A stretch of DNA of 64,000 nucleotides. Origin: Chryseobacterium sp. G0201. Its GTDB lineage: Bacteria > Bacteroidota > Bacteroidia > Flavobacteriales > Weeksellaceae. This document shows positions 54,028 to 63,413 of the stretch, piece by piece. The stretch lies in the NCBI RefSeq assembly GCF_003815655.1, contig NZ_CP033917.1:3472001-3536000 (forward strand), written 5' to 3'. A model generated the notes under the pieces. That model worked only from the letters and a program-made list of their open reading frames with translations, made no database searches and had not been told where the DNA came from. Position 1 is the stretch's first letter; each line of letters starts with the position of its first letter. Position numbers and translations under genes: made by a program.

Positions 54028-56940
54028 ATGCAAGGAAAAGGACTTATTACAATTGTTGCTATTGTACTAGGGTTAATTTGCTTAAATGAGCTATTACCAA
54101 CTTGGTACGCCAGCAAAATTGAAAAGCAGGCGACTGCTGTTGCAGGAGACAATCCGGAAAAGTATCAGAAAGAAATTGCAAGACTTTCTAAAGATACGCT
54201 GAACCTGGGATTCACAAAACTTTATTACACTAAAGCCAAAGACAAGGAAATGAAACTTGGTCTTGACTTGAAAGGTGGGATTAACGTTCTTTTGGAGATC
54301 AACCAAAGAGATTTGGTAAACGATCTTACAAATTACTCTACAAATCCTGTTCTTATCGAGGCTTTAAATAAAACTGATGAAGCGCAAAAGAATTCTACAA
54401 AATCTTACATCGATAATTTCTTCGATCAGTTTGATGCTGTAAACAGAGCTAAAGGAACAAATCTTAAACTTGCAGATCCGGAACTTTTCGGAAATACCAA
54501 TTTATCAGAGATCAAGTATAATACTTCTGATGAGCAGGTAAAAAGCATCATTAAAAGAAGGATTGACCTTTCTGTAGGTACAGCTTTTGAGGTGATCAGA
54601 ACCAGAATCGATAAAATGGGTGCGGTGCAGCCAAACGTTCAGAGAGTACCCGGTACGGCAAGAATTTCTGTTGAAATGCCTGGTATGAAAGATATCGACA
54701 AGGTGAAGAAAATGCTTCAGACTTCTGCAAAACTTCAGTTCTGGGAAGTACAACAAGCTCCTGAAGTGTATCCTTATTTCCAAACATTAGCTACGATGAT
54801 CGCTGTAAAAGGTGATTCTATGGGAGTTGCTAAGAATGTCAACTTCATGAACATCATGCAGGGAGGTAAGTCTATGAGCCAAAGTGCTGTTGGAAGTGTA
54901 AAATTATCTGATACGGCTACTGTAAACAAAATCTTGAACAGCAAAGTTGGTCAGTCTTTACGTCCTTCAAACATTAAATATACACAGTTCCTTTGGGGTT
55001 ACAAGCCTGAAGCTACAGATACTGAAAGTTTAGTATTGTATGCAATCAGAGGTAATATTAGCCAAAAAGCTCCTGTAGACGGTGCTGTTGAAACTGCAAG
55101 TATTAGCTATGATGAGCTAAGCAGAGTAGTAGTAGACATGCAGATGGATTCTAAAGGTGCTAAAGAATGGAAAACTTTAACTGAGAAAAACGTTGGTAAA
55201 CCGGTTGCTGTAACATTGGATGGTAGAGTTTATACTGCGCCAAACGTTGTAGGCGCAATTCCTAACGGTAGAACTCAGATCTCTGGTAACTTCTCTCAGG
55301 AAGAAGCTAAAGAATTGGTTGACGTTCTAGGAGCTGGTAAATTACCTGCAGGTGCAAAAGTGGTTCAGGCTACTGTTGTAGGACCATCATTAGGACAAGA
55401 GTCTATTGATGCAGGGGTTATTTCATTTGCTATTGCATTCTTGATTATTATCGTTTATATCATTTTCTATTACGGTGGTGCAGGTGTGTACGCGGTAATT
55501 GCAATGATCATTAACTTATTCTATATTTTCGGAATCATGGATTCTGGAGACTTTACATTAACACTTCCTGGTATCGCGGGTATCGTTCTTACAATGGCCA
55601 TGGCCGTGGATACGAACGTAATTATCTACGAAAGAACGAAGGAAGAATTATTTGCAGGTAAGAGCATTCTAGAAGCTTATAAAGATGGTTTCAAACATGC
55701 ATTAAGTGCAATTGTTGATGGTCACTTAACGACGTTATTAACAGCAGGTGTACTATTCTTATTCGGAACGGGTCCTATTAAAGGATTTGCTTTAACGTTA
55801 GGAATTGGTATCTTAATGACATTCTTTACTTCAGTATTACTTTCAAGAGTAATGATCTTCTCAAGATTGAATAAAGGAAAACATCTTTCTGTTTGGACGC
55901 CTCCAACGAAAAACCTATTCAGAAATACTTGGATCGATTTCATCGGGAAAAGAAAATATGCATATATCATTTCTGCTGTATTAACAGTTGTTTGTATTGC
56001 TTCAATCGCTATTCACGGATTTAAATACGGAATCGACTTTACAGGTGGTAGAAACTACGTTGTAAGATTTGATAAAGCGGTAAATGCTGAGGATGTTGAA
56101 CAGAACTTAGTAAAAGTTTTCAAAACTGAAGATGGTAAAAACTCTTCTGTTGAAGCTAAAACTTTTGGAAACGACATGCAATTAAAGATCTCTACAGATT
56201 ATCTTATCGAAGACGAATCTTTAAAAGCTGACCAGACTGTAGAACAGAAATTATACGAAGGTTTAAAATCAAGCTTACCGGCTAATGTAACATTACATGA
56301 TTTCAAATCTGCAGATAAAGAACATGCAGGAATTATTTCTTCTGAAAAAGTAGGACCTACAGTAGCAGACGATATCAAAACTCACGGTATTCTTGCAGTA
56401 GTAGCTGCATTGGGAGGTATTTTCTTATATATCTTATTAAGATTTAGAAAATGGCAATTCTCATTGGGTGCTGTTGCAGCATTGTTCCATGATGCGGTTA
56501 TTATTTTGGGAGCTTATTCATTGCTTCACAAGTATATGCCTTTCAACATGGAGATCAATCAGGATTTCGTTGCAGCGATTCTTACAGTATTGGGTTATTC
56601 AATTAACGATACCGTTATTATCTTCGATAGAATTAGAGAGTATTTAAGAGAGAAGAAATCTCTGACGTTAGCAGGATTATTTGATGACTCTATTTCTAGT
56701 ACATTAGGTAGAACGTTCAACACTTCATTTACAACGATCCTTGTAATTTTAGCGATCTTCATCTTTGGTGGAGATAACTTAAGAGGATTTATGTTTGCGA
56801 TGTTGATCGGTATTGGATTTGGTACCTATTCATCCATATTCATTGCTTCGGCAATTGCGTATGACTTCCTTAAATCTGGAAAAGAAGATGAAGTACACGG
56901 AAAAACAACTACGACTAAAGAAGTACTTGCTTCAAAATAA
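54028..56940 (+). CDS. secDF: Fused protein translocase subunits SecD and SecF
   Basis: 970 residues. The SecD half has LGLDLKGGINVLLE near residue 80, the large P1 periplasmic domain (RIDKMGAVQPNVQRVPGTARISVEMPG) and the membrane block starting ISFAIAFLIIIVYIIF, with AMAVDTNVIIYERTKEE. The SecF half has YGIDFTGGRNYVVRF near 670 and GYSINDTVIIFDRIRE near 865. SecDF uses the proton gradient to pull secreted proteins through SecYEG. The fusion is normal for Bacteroidota. It supports the many Sec- and T9SS-dependent exports seen in the window. Confidence 0.96.
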   Translation: MQGKGLITIVAIVLGLICLNELLPTWYASKIEKQATAVAGDNPEKYQKEIARLSKDTLNLGFTKLYYTKAKDKEMKLGLDLKGGINVLLEINQRDLVNDLTNYSTNPVLIEALNKTDEAQKNSTKSYIDNFFDQFDAVNRAKGTNLKLADPELFGNTNLSEIKYNTSDEQVKSIIKRRIDLSVGTAFEVIRTRIDKMGAVQPNVQRVPGTARISVEMPGMKDIDKVKKMLQTSAKLQFWEVQQAPEVYPYFQTLATMIAVKGDSMGVAKNVNFMNIMQGGKSMSQSAVGSVKLSDTATVNKILNSKVGQSLRPSNIKYTQFLWGYKPEATDTESLVLYAIRGNISQKAPVDGAVETASISYDELSRVVVDMQMDSKGAKEWKTLTEKNVGKPVAVTLDGRVYTAPNVVGAIPNGRTQISGNFSQEEAKELVDVLGAGKLPAGAKVVQATVVGPSLGQESIDAGVISFAIAFLIIIVYIIFYYGGAGVYAVIAMIINLFYIFGIMDSGDFTLTLPGIAGIVLTMAMAVDTNVIIYERTKEELFAGKSILEAYKDGFKHALSAIVDGHLTTLLTAGVLFLFGTGPIKGFALTLGIGILMTFFTSVLLSRVMIFSRLNKGKHLSVWTPPTKNLFRNTWIDFIGKRKYAYIISAVLTVVCIASIAIHGFKYGIDFTGGRNYVVRFDKAVNAEDVEQNLVKVFKTEDGKNSSVEAKTFGNDMQLKISTDYLIEDESLKADQTVEQKLYEGLKSSLPANVTLHDFKSADKEHAGIISSEKVGPTVADDIKTHGILAVVAALGGIFLYILLRFRKWQFSLGAVAALFHDAVIILGAYSLLHKYMPFNMEINQDFVAAILTVLGYSINDTVIIFDRIREYLREKKSLTLAGLFDDSISSTLGRTFNTSFTTILVILAIFIFGGDNLRGFMFAMLIGIGFGTYSSIFIASAIAYDFLKSGKEDEVHGKTTTTKEVLASK

Positions 56941-56959
56941 GTATTACTACAATAAATAA

Positions 56960-56992
56960 GAAAAAGCCTTTCAATTTGAAAGGCTTTTTTTG
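56960..56992 (+). terminator. Terminator of secDF
   Basis: AAGCCTTTCAA and TTGAAAGGCTT form a perfect stem followed by seven T. Confidence 0.9.
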
Positions 56993-57100
56993 TGGCTTAA
57001 TATGTCAGTTTAATGATTATTATTTTAAAACTAATATCTAGCTTCTAAGATCTAACATCTAATTAATATAATTTAGAACCATTATTTTTCCCAATTTGAT

Positions 57101-57108
57101 TATTTTTG
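57101..57108 (+). promoter_or_regulatory. -7 box of the MFS gene
   Basis: TATTTTTG, seven bases before the ATG at 57116. Confidence 0.45.
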
Positions 57109-57115
57109 CAGGATT

Positions 57116-58336
57116 ATGGAAAATTCAAGGAAAAAAGCGGCCATAGGCTTTATATTTATAACGCTGTTGATTGACATTACAGGATGGGGAATCATCATTC
57201 CTGTTGTTCCCAAATTAATTGAGGAACTTATTCATGCAGACATCAGTGAAGCTGCCAAATATGGTGGCTGGTTAGGTTTTGCGTATGCTTTTACTCAATT
57301 TATATTTTCACCCGTTGTTGGAAATTTAAGTGATAAATATGGACGAAGACCTATTATTTTGATCTCTCTTTTCGGTTTTGCGATAGATTATATTTTCCTT
57401 GCGTTAGCTCCAACAATTTGGTGGCTCTTTTTAGGACGTATCATTGCTGGAATTACTGGAGCGAGCGTCACAACAGCCAGTGCTTACATTGCAGATATTT
57501 CTACGGATGAAGACCGAGCTAAAAACTTTGGTTTAATTGGAGCTGCTTTTGGATTAGGTTTCATTATTGGACCTGTTTTGGGTGGAGTTTTAGGACATTA
57601 TGGAGCGAGAGTTCCTTTCTATGCGGCTGCAGGTTTGTGTTTGCTTAATTTCCTTTATGGATATTTCATTCTTCCCGAAAGTTTAGATAAAGATAAGCGT
57701 AGAGAATTTGATTGGAAACGTGCAAATCCTGTCGGATCATTTAAATTTTTAGGAAAGCATCCCGAAATTTCAGGATTGATTGTTGCCTTAATTTTAATCT
57801 ATATTGCAGGACACGCTGTACAAAGTAATTGGAGTTTCTTTACAATGTATAAATTCAGCTGGACAGAAAGAATGGTCGGAATTTCCCTCGGAGTAGTTGG
57901 ATTATTAGTAGGATTGGTTCAGGGAGTTTTAATAAGATGGACAACCCCAAGGCTAGGTGAACATAAAAGTATCTATTACGGATTAGCATTATACGCACTC
58001 GGAATGTTGTTATTTGCCTTTGCGACAGAAGGTTGGATGATGTTTGCTTTCCTGATCCCTTATTGCTTAGGTGGAATTTGTGGACCCGCACTTCAGTCGG
58101 TGATTACGAAAAGTGTTCCGGCAAATGAGCAGGGTGAGCTTCAGGGAGCATTAACGAGTTTGATGAGTGCAACTTCTATTGTTGGTCCCCCGATGATGAC
58201 AAATCTGTTTTATTATTTTACGCATGATGAAGCACCTTTTAAATTCTCAGGAGCACCGTTTTTCCTAGCATTTTTATTGATGACAGCAAGTGTAGTTGCT
58301 ACCTATTATGCTTTTCAAAAAAATAAAATAAAGTAA
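57116..58336 (+). CDS. TCR/Tet-type MFS exporter
   Basis: 406 residues with 12 membrane helices. MFS motif A is [12 protein letters not shown] between helices 2 and 3, and the antiporter-type motif in helix 5 appears as [15 protein letters not shown]. The opening [17 protein letters not shown] resembles TetA-type drug:proton antiporters. It may export tetracycline-like or other small molecules; a chromosomal copy without mobile DNA around it is more likely a housekeeping efflux pump than an acquired resistance gene. Confidence 0.88.
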   Translation: MENSRKKAAIGFIFITLLIDITGWGIIIPVVPKLIEELIHADISEAAKYGGWLGFAYAFTQFIFSPVVGNLSDKYGRRPIILISLFGFAIDYIFLALAPTIWWLFLGRIIAGITGASVTTASAYIADISTDEDRAKNFGLIGAAFGLGFIIGPVLGGVLGHYGARVPFYAAAGLCLLNFLYGYFILPESLDKDKRREFDWKRANPVGSFKFLGKHPEISGLIVALILIYIAGHAVQSNWSFFTMYKFSWTERMVGISLGVVGLLVGLVQGVLIRWTTPRLGEHKSIYYGLALYALGMLLFAFATEGWMMFAFLIPYCLGGICGPALQSVITKSVPANEQGELQGALTSLMSATSIVGPPMMTNLFYYFTHDEAPFKFSGAPFFLAFLLMTASVVATYYAFQKNKIK

Positions 58337-58353
58337 CAAATCTTAAATAAATA

Positions 58354-58386
58354 AAAACAGGGAACCAAATTTTGGTTCCCTGTTTC
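58354..58386. terminator. Bidirectional terminator
   Basis: AACAGGGAACCAAA and TTTGGTTCCCTGTT form a perfect 14-pair stem, between the MFS gene and the convergent lipoprotein gene. Confidence 0.9.
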
Positions 58387-58405
58387 GTTTGAAAGAATTT
58401 AGTAA

Positions 58406-59347
58406 CTATGGATAAAGTGATTTTGTTCCGTTGCTTACGATGTTGCTTCCCAATCCTGAGAATGATACCGAAAAATTACTTGAATTAAAGCTTAAAGAAC
58501 CCGTAGGAGTACAAAGTCCAAGAGCGTATCTGCATTGTCCGTAAGCTCCTGTTTTTTTAAGTACTTTACTTTCGCTTTTTGCTTTTCCTAAACTGATGTT
58601 TCCCCAATCGCTTACATCCACATTTGAAACAGATGATCCTGTATAGTAAATGGTAATTTGATATCCGATTTCACCTCTTTTAGATCCCCAAAGCCAATTT
58701 GCAGTCCACCATTGTTTGTACCATTTTGAAGATACTTTTGATGCTGCGTCATTTGAAACCTCAGAGTTTCCTCTTTTGTCCATCATGACCAATCCGCCAA
58801 GAATATTGTCCCAGATAATTCCCGAATCATTATAATAACATAATGTTGAGAATTTCTCTCCTTTATGATTCCAGCTGATCTCAAGCACGTTTGCGTTTGC
58901 TTTAATTTCTTCAACTGCCATTTCTTTTAATCCTTTTTGAGCGATCGATAAATCTTCACCTGAATTTAAGTTTTCTAATTTCCCGATCTTTACAGATTCC
59001 GGATCTAAAATATTTCCTGCTGCAACAAAATTGTCCTTTTGAGAAATTAAATTTTGTGAAAGAGAAACTCCTTTTTCAGTAGATAACTTGCCCAAAACAG
59101 CAATTCCTTCAATCTTTAGGTCATTCTTAAGATACTTTTCAATGTTCTTTTTCGATTCATCAAGTTGAATTTGAACAGCCTCAGGAATTACCTGTGATGA
59201 TGGTATAATTTCCCTTTTTAGATCAGAAAGACTCACTTTTTCTGATGGATTTTCCTGCAAGACCTGATTGTTTTCGTCCTGACAACTGGTAAGCGTTAAT
59301 ACCGCTAAAACGGCAAAAACCTTACATGTAGTTAGTAGTTTTTTCAT
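58406..59347 (-). CDS. Lipoprotein of unknown function
   Basis: 313 residues with an SPII signal (MKKLLTTCKVFAVLAVLTLTSCQDE). The N-terminal half is helical and charged (QIQLDESKKNIEKYL, AQKGLKEMAVEEIKAN); the C-terminal half is Trp- and Ser-rich (SKWYKQWWTANWLWGSKRG, IGYQITIYYTGSSVSNVDVSDWG) and ends in a Ser/Asn-rich beta stretch. I do not recognise the family. Its upstream region shares a 313-base gap with tatA, which otherwise holds only AT-rich DNA and the tatA promoter. Confidence 0.7.
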   Translation of the reverse strand: MKKLLTTCKVFAVLAVLTLTSCQDENNQVLQENPSEKVSLSDLKREIIPSSQVIPEAVQIQLDESKKNIEKYLKNDLKIEGIAVLGKLSTEKGVSLSQNLISQKDNFVAAGNILDPESVKIGKLENLNSGEDLSIAQKGLKEMAVEEIKANANVLEISWNHKGEKFSTLCYYNDSGIIWDNILGGLVMMDKRGNSEVSNDAASKVSSKWYKQWWTANWLWGSKRGEIGYQITIYYTGSSVSNVDVSDWGNISLGKAKSESKVLKKTGAYGQCRYALGLCTPTGSLSFNSSNFSVSFSGLGSNIVSNGTKSLYP

Positions 59348-59623
59348 AATAAAATATTTAAATGTTTTGTGTGTAATAAATTTACTTAAAATTGTAATAT
59401 AATTCTCTTTGATTGGAATTAATTATTTGTTAAATATTATAAAGTGCTAAGAAAGAATGCGTACACGATAATTTAGTCATGAAAAAAAGAATTGTTAAGA
59501 ATTTTATTTAATTAAAAAAAACTTCAAATTAAAAATAGAATAGGTATTCATCAAATTTACATCAACATTAATTTCGAACCTCACGTACTGAAAAATTAAA
59601 ATTTGTTTAAAATATAATATAAC

Positions 59624-59656
59624 TTTGTCAGATATCTATAAACTTTTGTAATTTTG
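59624..59656 (+). promoter_or_regulatory. Promoter of tatA with -33 and -7 boxes, leaderless spacing
   Basis: TTTG at 59624-59627 and TAATTTTG at 59649-59656 are separated by 21 bases, the spacing expected for the Bacteroidota sigma factor. The ATG at 59661 follows after four bases, so the transcript probably starts at the start codon. A second possible -7 box, TAACTTTG, lies at 59620. Confidence 0.6.
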
Positions 59657-59660
59657 TATT

Positions 59661-59996
59661 ATGGAATTAAGCTTTGGAGAAATGGCATTGATCGCAGTTG
59701 CGATTGTTGTATTATTCGGACCGGATAAACTTCCTTCGATAGCGCGTGACTTAGGCTCGGGCATAAGAAAAATGCGTGGCGCAGTGGAAGATATCAAAAC
59801 TGAAATAATGAAGGAAACAGATAATCCTGTTTCTGAGATTAAGCGTGAAATAGAGAAGGTAAAAGATGCTGCTAAAGAGTATAATCCTATGAAAGATATG
59901 GAAAAAGACTTTTTACCGAATCAAACCGAATCTAATGAAACGCCTAAGCTAAAGCCTGCCGATGATGAAACTCATGAAGGGCCAGTAAGCAGATAA
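59661..59996 (+). CDS. tatA: Twin-arginine translocase subunit, TatA/E family
   Basis: 111 residues: one N-terminal membrane helix (MALIAVAIVVLFGPDKLPSIARDLGSG with the conserved FGPDKLP hinge), an amphipathic helix (IRKMRGAVEDIKTEI) and a polar, acidic tail. TatA/E subunits form the pore for folded proteins. tatC is not in the window. It is followed by a PAP2 gene after three bases, the first of a compact plus-strand run. Confidence 0.93.
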   Translation: MELSFGEMALIAVAIVVLFGPDKLPSIARDLGSGIRKMRGAVEDIKTEIMKETDNPVSEIKREIEKVKDAAKEYNPMKDMEKDFLPNQTESNETPKLKPADDETHEGPVSR

Positions 59997-59999
59997 TCC

Positions 60000-60566
60000 A
60001 TGGAAGAAATTATTCAGGAAGATAAGAAGGTCTTTTTGTTTCTCAATAATTTGGGAGATTCTTCTTTTGATCAGTTTTGGATGTTGATTTCCAGCACTTG
60101 GATCTGGGTTCCGCTTTACATTATATTTCTTTATTTTTTATACAAAAATTACAAACTAAGGTCTTTAGTTTTTATCCTTTTATTTATTGCAATAGGAGCT
60201 ACGGTTTCTGATCAGTTGGCCAGTATTTTCAAGTACGGTGTGGCTAGATTAAGACCTTGTCATGATCCTACTTTAGAGCATCACATGAGAATCGTGAAAT
60301 GTGGCGGACAGTTCGGATTTTATTCTGCACATGCTTCCAATACTTTCTTTTTGGCAACTTATTTAAGTATTTTATTGAAAAAGAAGCTCAATTGGTTTCC
60401 TTATGCTATATTTGTGTGGGCTGTGGTTGTAGCATACAGCCGAATTTATTTAGGTGTGCATTTCCCGATAGATATTTTGGTGGGGGCGTTTGTTGGACTT
60501 TTATTGGGAGTGATATTTGGTGCACTTGCCAAAAAAGTAATCAATAAACAAAATATAACCTCATGA
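60000..60566 (+). CDS. PAP2-family membrane phosphatase
   Basis: 188 residues with about five membrane helices. The three phosphatase motifs are in order: KYGVARLRPC, FYSAHASNTFF (usually PSGH) and YSRIYLGVHFPIDIL. It probably dephosphorylates undecaprenyl or phosphatidyl-glycerol type lipids at the outer face of the inner membrane. It overlaps the next gene by four bases (ATGA at 60563-60566). Confidence 0.9.
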   Translation: MEEIIQEDKKVFLFLNNLGDSSFDQFWMLISSTWIWVPLYIIFLYFLYKNYKLRSLVFILLFIAIGATVSDQLASIFKYGVARLRPCHDPTLEHHMRIVKCGGQFGFYSAHASNTFFLATYLSILLKKKLNWFPYAIFVWAVVVAYSRIYLGVHFPIDILVGAFVGLLLGVIFGALAKKVINKQNITS

Positions 60567-61381
60567 AAAAACATTTATTAATTCTGGCATTAGCCTTTTC
60601 CTCATTAAATTTTTACGCTCAAGATGCTAAAATGGCCGAAGAATGCTTTAAAAAAGCAGACTACAAATGTGCAGAAGAGCAGTATTCTAAACTCGCTGAA
60701 AAAGAACAGATTCAGAAATTTCAATCTGATTATTATAACTATTTAGGAACTTCACAGAGAAGATTAGGAAAGACTGCATTGGCTTTTAAATCCTATGAAG
60801 CTGCATTGAGAGCAAATCCTGTATCCGCTTCTGTGTATGCTAATTTGGCTTCATTAAACAGCCAAAGAGGAAGCAAAGCAAAAGCTCTGGAATACATCGA
60901 TAAAGGTCTTCAGATAGAGCCTGAAAATGTTGATATGTATTTAACACGTTCTAAAATCTATGAAAGTCAGGGAAAGAAAGATCTTGCTTCAAAAGATTTA
61001 AACCAGATTTTAAGTTTTGCAGCTGATAATATTTACGCTAAAACCGGATTAGCCAATCTTAAAAAGAATAGTGGAGATCTGGAAGGTGCTTTAAAAGATT
61101 ATAATCAGTTAATTTCCGAAAAGCCCGAATCTCTTTTATACAACGGAAGAGCGGATGTTTATCTTAAAATGAAAAAATCGAAAGAAGCGCTTGTTGATGT
61201 TAACAAAGCTATTTCAATAGACCCAAAATTCTCTCAATCTTACGTTACAAAAGCTTTGATCTTGTTTGATGCTGCAAAACCAAAAGAAGCTTGTACTACT
61301 TTGGATAAAGCGGTAAGTTTAGGTTACGAAAAAGGTCTTCTTGCAGATTATTATGCTAAATGTGTAACGCCTGCAAAATAA
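60563..61381 (+). CDS. Exported TPR-repeat protein
   Basis: 272 residues with a signal peptide (MKKHLLILALAFSSLNFYAQ) and at least six TPR-like helical pairs (MAEECFKKADYKCAEEQYSK, AFKSYEAALRANPVSASVYAN, KALEYIDKGLQIEPENVDM, ALKDYNQLISEKPESLLYN, ALVDVNKAISIDPKFSQSY). A periplasmic protein-binding scaffold, partner unknown. Translationally coupled to the PAP2 gene. Confidence 0.85.
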   Translation: MKKHLLILALAFSSLNFYAQDAKMAEECFKKADYKCAEEQYSKLAEKEQIQKFQSDYYNYLGTSQRRLGKTALAFKSYEAALRANPVSASVYANLASLNSQRGSKAKALEYIDKGLQIEPENVDMYLTRSKIYESQGKKDLASKDLNQILSFAADNIYAKTGLANLKKNSGDLEGALKDYNQLISEKPESLLYNGRADVYLKMKKSKEALVDVNKAISIDPKFSQSYVTKALILFDAAKPKEACTTLDKAVSLGYEKGLLADYYAKCVTPAK

Positions 61382-61429
61382 TTTAAATCATTGTGAAGGT
61401 TTTCTCTGAAAAACCAGTAAAAAATAAAT

Positions 61430-61885
61430 ATGTTAAACATTGTTCTCGTAGAACCTGAAATACCGAATAATACAGGAAATATCGGACGATTATGTGTGGG
61501 TACAGAAAGTAGATTGCACTTAATTCATCCCTTTGGATTTATAATTAATGATAAAAACCTGAAACGTTCAGGTTTAGATTATTGGGTTCATCTTGATGTT
61601 TCAGAATATGCAGATGTTGATGAATGGATTCAGCAAATTCCGGATAAATCGCGTGTTTTTTTGATGAGTTCTCATGCTGAGAAATCCTATTTGGAAACTG
61701 ATTTTCAGGATGGTGACTGGCTTGTCTTCGGAAAAGAAAGCATGGGGTTGAGTAAAGATGTTTTATCTCGTTTTGATAATCATTTAACGATCCCGATGTC
61801 AAATTTAATCCGAAGTTTTAATATTGCCAATTCTGTAGCTTTTGTGGTGGGTGAAGCAAAAAGACAGATTGGTTTAAAAGTTTAA
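61430..61885 (+). CDS. trmL: tRNA (cytidine/uridine-34-2'-O)-methyltransferase
   Basis: 151 residues, SPOUT class. The N-terminal MLNIVLVEPEIPNNTGNIGRLC and the knot FGKESMGL, IPMSN and RSFNIANSVAFVVGEAKRQ are standard for TrmL. It methylates the wobble base of some leucine tRNAs. It is in the same orientation as the TPR gene, 48 bases on. Confidence 0.93.
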   Translation: MLNIVLVEPEIPNNTGNIGRLCVGTESRLHLIHPFGFIINDKNLKRSGLDYWVHLDVSEYADVDEWIQQIPDKSRVFLMSSHAEKSYLETDFQDGDWLVFGKESMGLSKDVLSRFDNHLTIPMSNLIRSFNIANSVAFVVGEAKRQIGLKV

Positions 61886-61907
61886 TATTTAATTAAATAT
61901 CTGAAAT

Positions 61908-62381
61908 TTAATCGTTATGATAAGGTTTTCCCTGTAAAATTTGGTCTGCACGATACAGTTGTTCAACAATAAATAACCGGATCATCTGGTGCGTAAATGT
62001 CATTTTAGATAATGACATTTTTTCATTGGCTCTGGTGTATATTTCTTCTGAAAAACCATAAGCCCCACCAATTAAAATATGAATTTTTTTCACTGAAGAA
62101 TTCATCCAGGTGTCTATTTTTTGAGAAAACTCTCTGCTTGTGAATTGTTTTCCTTTTTCATCTAAAATCACAACCAGATCATTTTTATCGATATGATTAG
62201 AGAATAGCTTTGCTTCTTCTTTTTTCAAAAGATCTGGAGAAAGGTTTTTGGCATTTTTTACATCCGGAATTTCAATAATTTCAAAATTCCAGTGTTTGGG
62301 AAGGCGAGTAAGGTAATAATTGATCAAAGAAGTGATTTCTTTATCATCCGTTTTGCCAATGCAGAGTAAATTGATACGCAT
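61908..62381 (-). CDS. rlmH: 23S rRNA pseudouridine-1915 N3-methyltransferase
   Basis: 157 residues. SPOUT-type knot with LVVILDEKGKQFTSREFS, IHILIGGAYGFSEEI and the C-terminal LFIVEQLYRADQILQGKPYHND, matching RlmH. It modifies helix 69 of 23S rRNA. Its start faces the YihY-type gene across a short palindromic region. Confidence 0.95.
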   Translation of the reverse strand: MRINLLCIGKTDDKEITSLINYYLTRLPKHWNFEIIEIPDVKNAKNLSPDLLKKEEAKLFSNHIDKNDLVVILDEKGKQFTSREFSQKIDTWMNSSVKKIHILIGGAYGFSEEIYTRANEKMSLSKMTFTHQMIRLFIVEQLYRADQILQGKPYHND

Positions 62382-62385
62382 TTCT

Positions 62386-62408
62386 TATATTTGCTAAGCG
62401 CAAATATA
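62386..62408. promoter_or_regulatory. Palindromic divergent promoter of rlmH and the YihY gene
   Basis: TATATTTGC, TAAGC and GCAAATATA form a perfect inverted repeat. Each arm is a TAnnTTTG box, one per strand, and each start codon lies about 20 bases from its box (ATG at 62413 on plus, 62381 on minus). The two polymerases cannot bind together. Confidence 0.6.
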
Positions 62409-62412
62409 CTTT

Positions 62413-63393
62413 ATGAATCTTAAAATTCCCAGCTTCATTCTAAAAATTCAGAAATTCTTTGATGATATACACATTCCTGTATTGGGAATTTCGCTTTGGG
62501 AGATGTTTCAAATCTACATTACGGGTATCTTTAAAGGAAAAATTGGACGAAAAGCGGCATCAATTTCCTGGAGTTTTACGATAAGTTTATTTCCGTTTTT
62601 ACTTTTCTTATTGTCGGTTTTGCCGTATATGCCACATTATGACAAACTTCAGTTTTATATTTTTGAGGTTCTGATCCACAATGTTTTTCCATCCAATATG
62701 GAAAATGATGTGAGAGGTTATATCGAAAACAATATTATTCCTAATATGAAGGGAATCAGTAATTTAACAATTGTTTTGGCTTTGGTTTTTGCAACAAACG
62801 GTACCTTTTCTCTGATCAATGGATTTAATGAAAATTCTGATGAAAAATTAACGGATGTAAAAGAATTTATCCTCTCATTTTTTATTACCATTGGCTTTAT
62901 TACGATTGTTTTTCTGGCTCTTTTTGGGGTTTATTATGTGGAAGTTGTAGTGAAATTATTTGCTCCTGTTGATAATATCTCGTGGTTGGTGAAAAATCTC
63001 TCCAGCATTATCGGATTTGTCTCGTTTCCTTTGTTTTATTTTATTCTTTTGACCATGTTTTACTGGTTGGGTACTGTAAAAATTGCAAGATTCAGACAGG
63101 CAGTTCCGGGTGCAATTTTAACAACTATTCTGTTTGTCATTACAACCTATTTTTTCGCACTATATGTTAAAAATATTGCAAGATATAATGTTTTGTATGG
63201 ATCGATCGGAAGTATGATTTTGTTGATGGTCTGGGTAAATGTAAACGTTTATCTTCTTTTGTTTGGAAATGAACTTAACATGGCGCTCAGAAAACTAAGA
63301 GTGGAGAAGTTGTTGTCTGATGAGCTTAAAAAAGAAGAGCCAGGATATTATTCAAATAATACTGGGCCTAATTTAAAAAGTGATGGGAAGTAA
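62413..63393 (+). CDS. YihY/BrkB-family inner membrane protein
   Basis: 326 residues with six or seven membrane helices. Family blocks: KAASISWSFTISLFPFLLFLLSVLP, TIVLALVFATNGTFSLINGFNE and VPGAILTTILFVITTYFFALYVKNIARYNVLYGSIGSMILLMVWVNVNVYLLLFGNELN. The role of the family is unclear; it was once thought to be RNase BN. It ends with a polar tail. Confidence 0.9.
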   Translation: MNLKIPSFILKIQKFFDDIHIPVLGISLWEMFQIYITGIFKGKIGRKAASISWSFTISLFPFLLFLLSVLPYMPHYDKLQFYIFEVLIHNVFPSNMENDVRGYIENNIIPNMKGISNLTIVLALVFATNGTFSLINGFNENSDEKLTDVKEFILSFFITIGFITIVFLALFGVYYVEVVVKLFAPVDNISWLVKNLSSIIGFVSFPLFYFILLTMFYWLGTVKIARFRQAVPGAILTTILFVITTYFFALYVKNIARYNVLYGSIGSMILLMVWVNVNVYLLLFGNELNMALRKLRVEKLLSDELKKEEPGYYSNNTGPNLKSDGK

Positions 63394-63413
63394 AAACAGT
63401 AAATTATAAATTG

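Noticed and set aside
57116..58336. Tet-type exporter as an acquired antibiotic-resistance gene
   Set aside because: No mobile DNA, TetR-type regulator or composition shift is seen around it; a chromosomal housekeeping pump is simpler.
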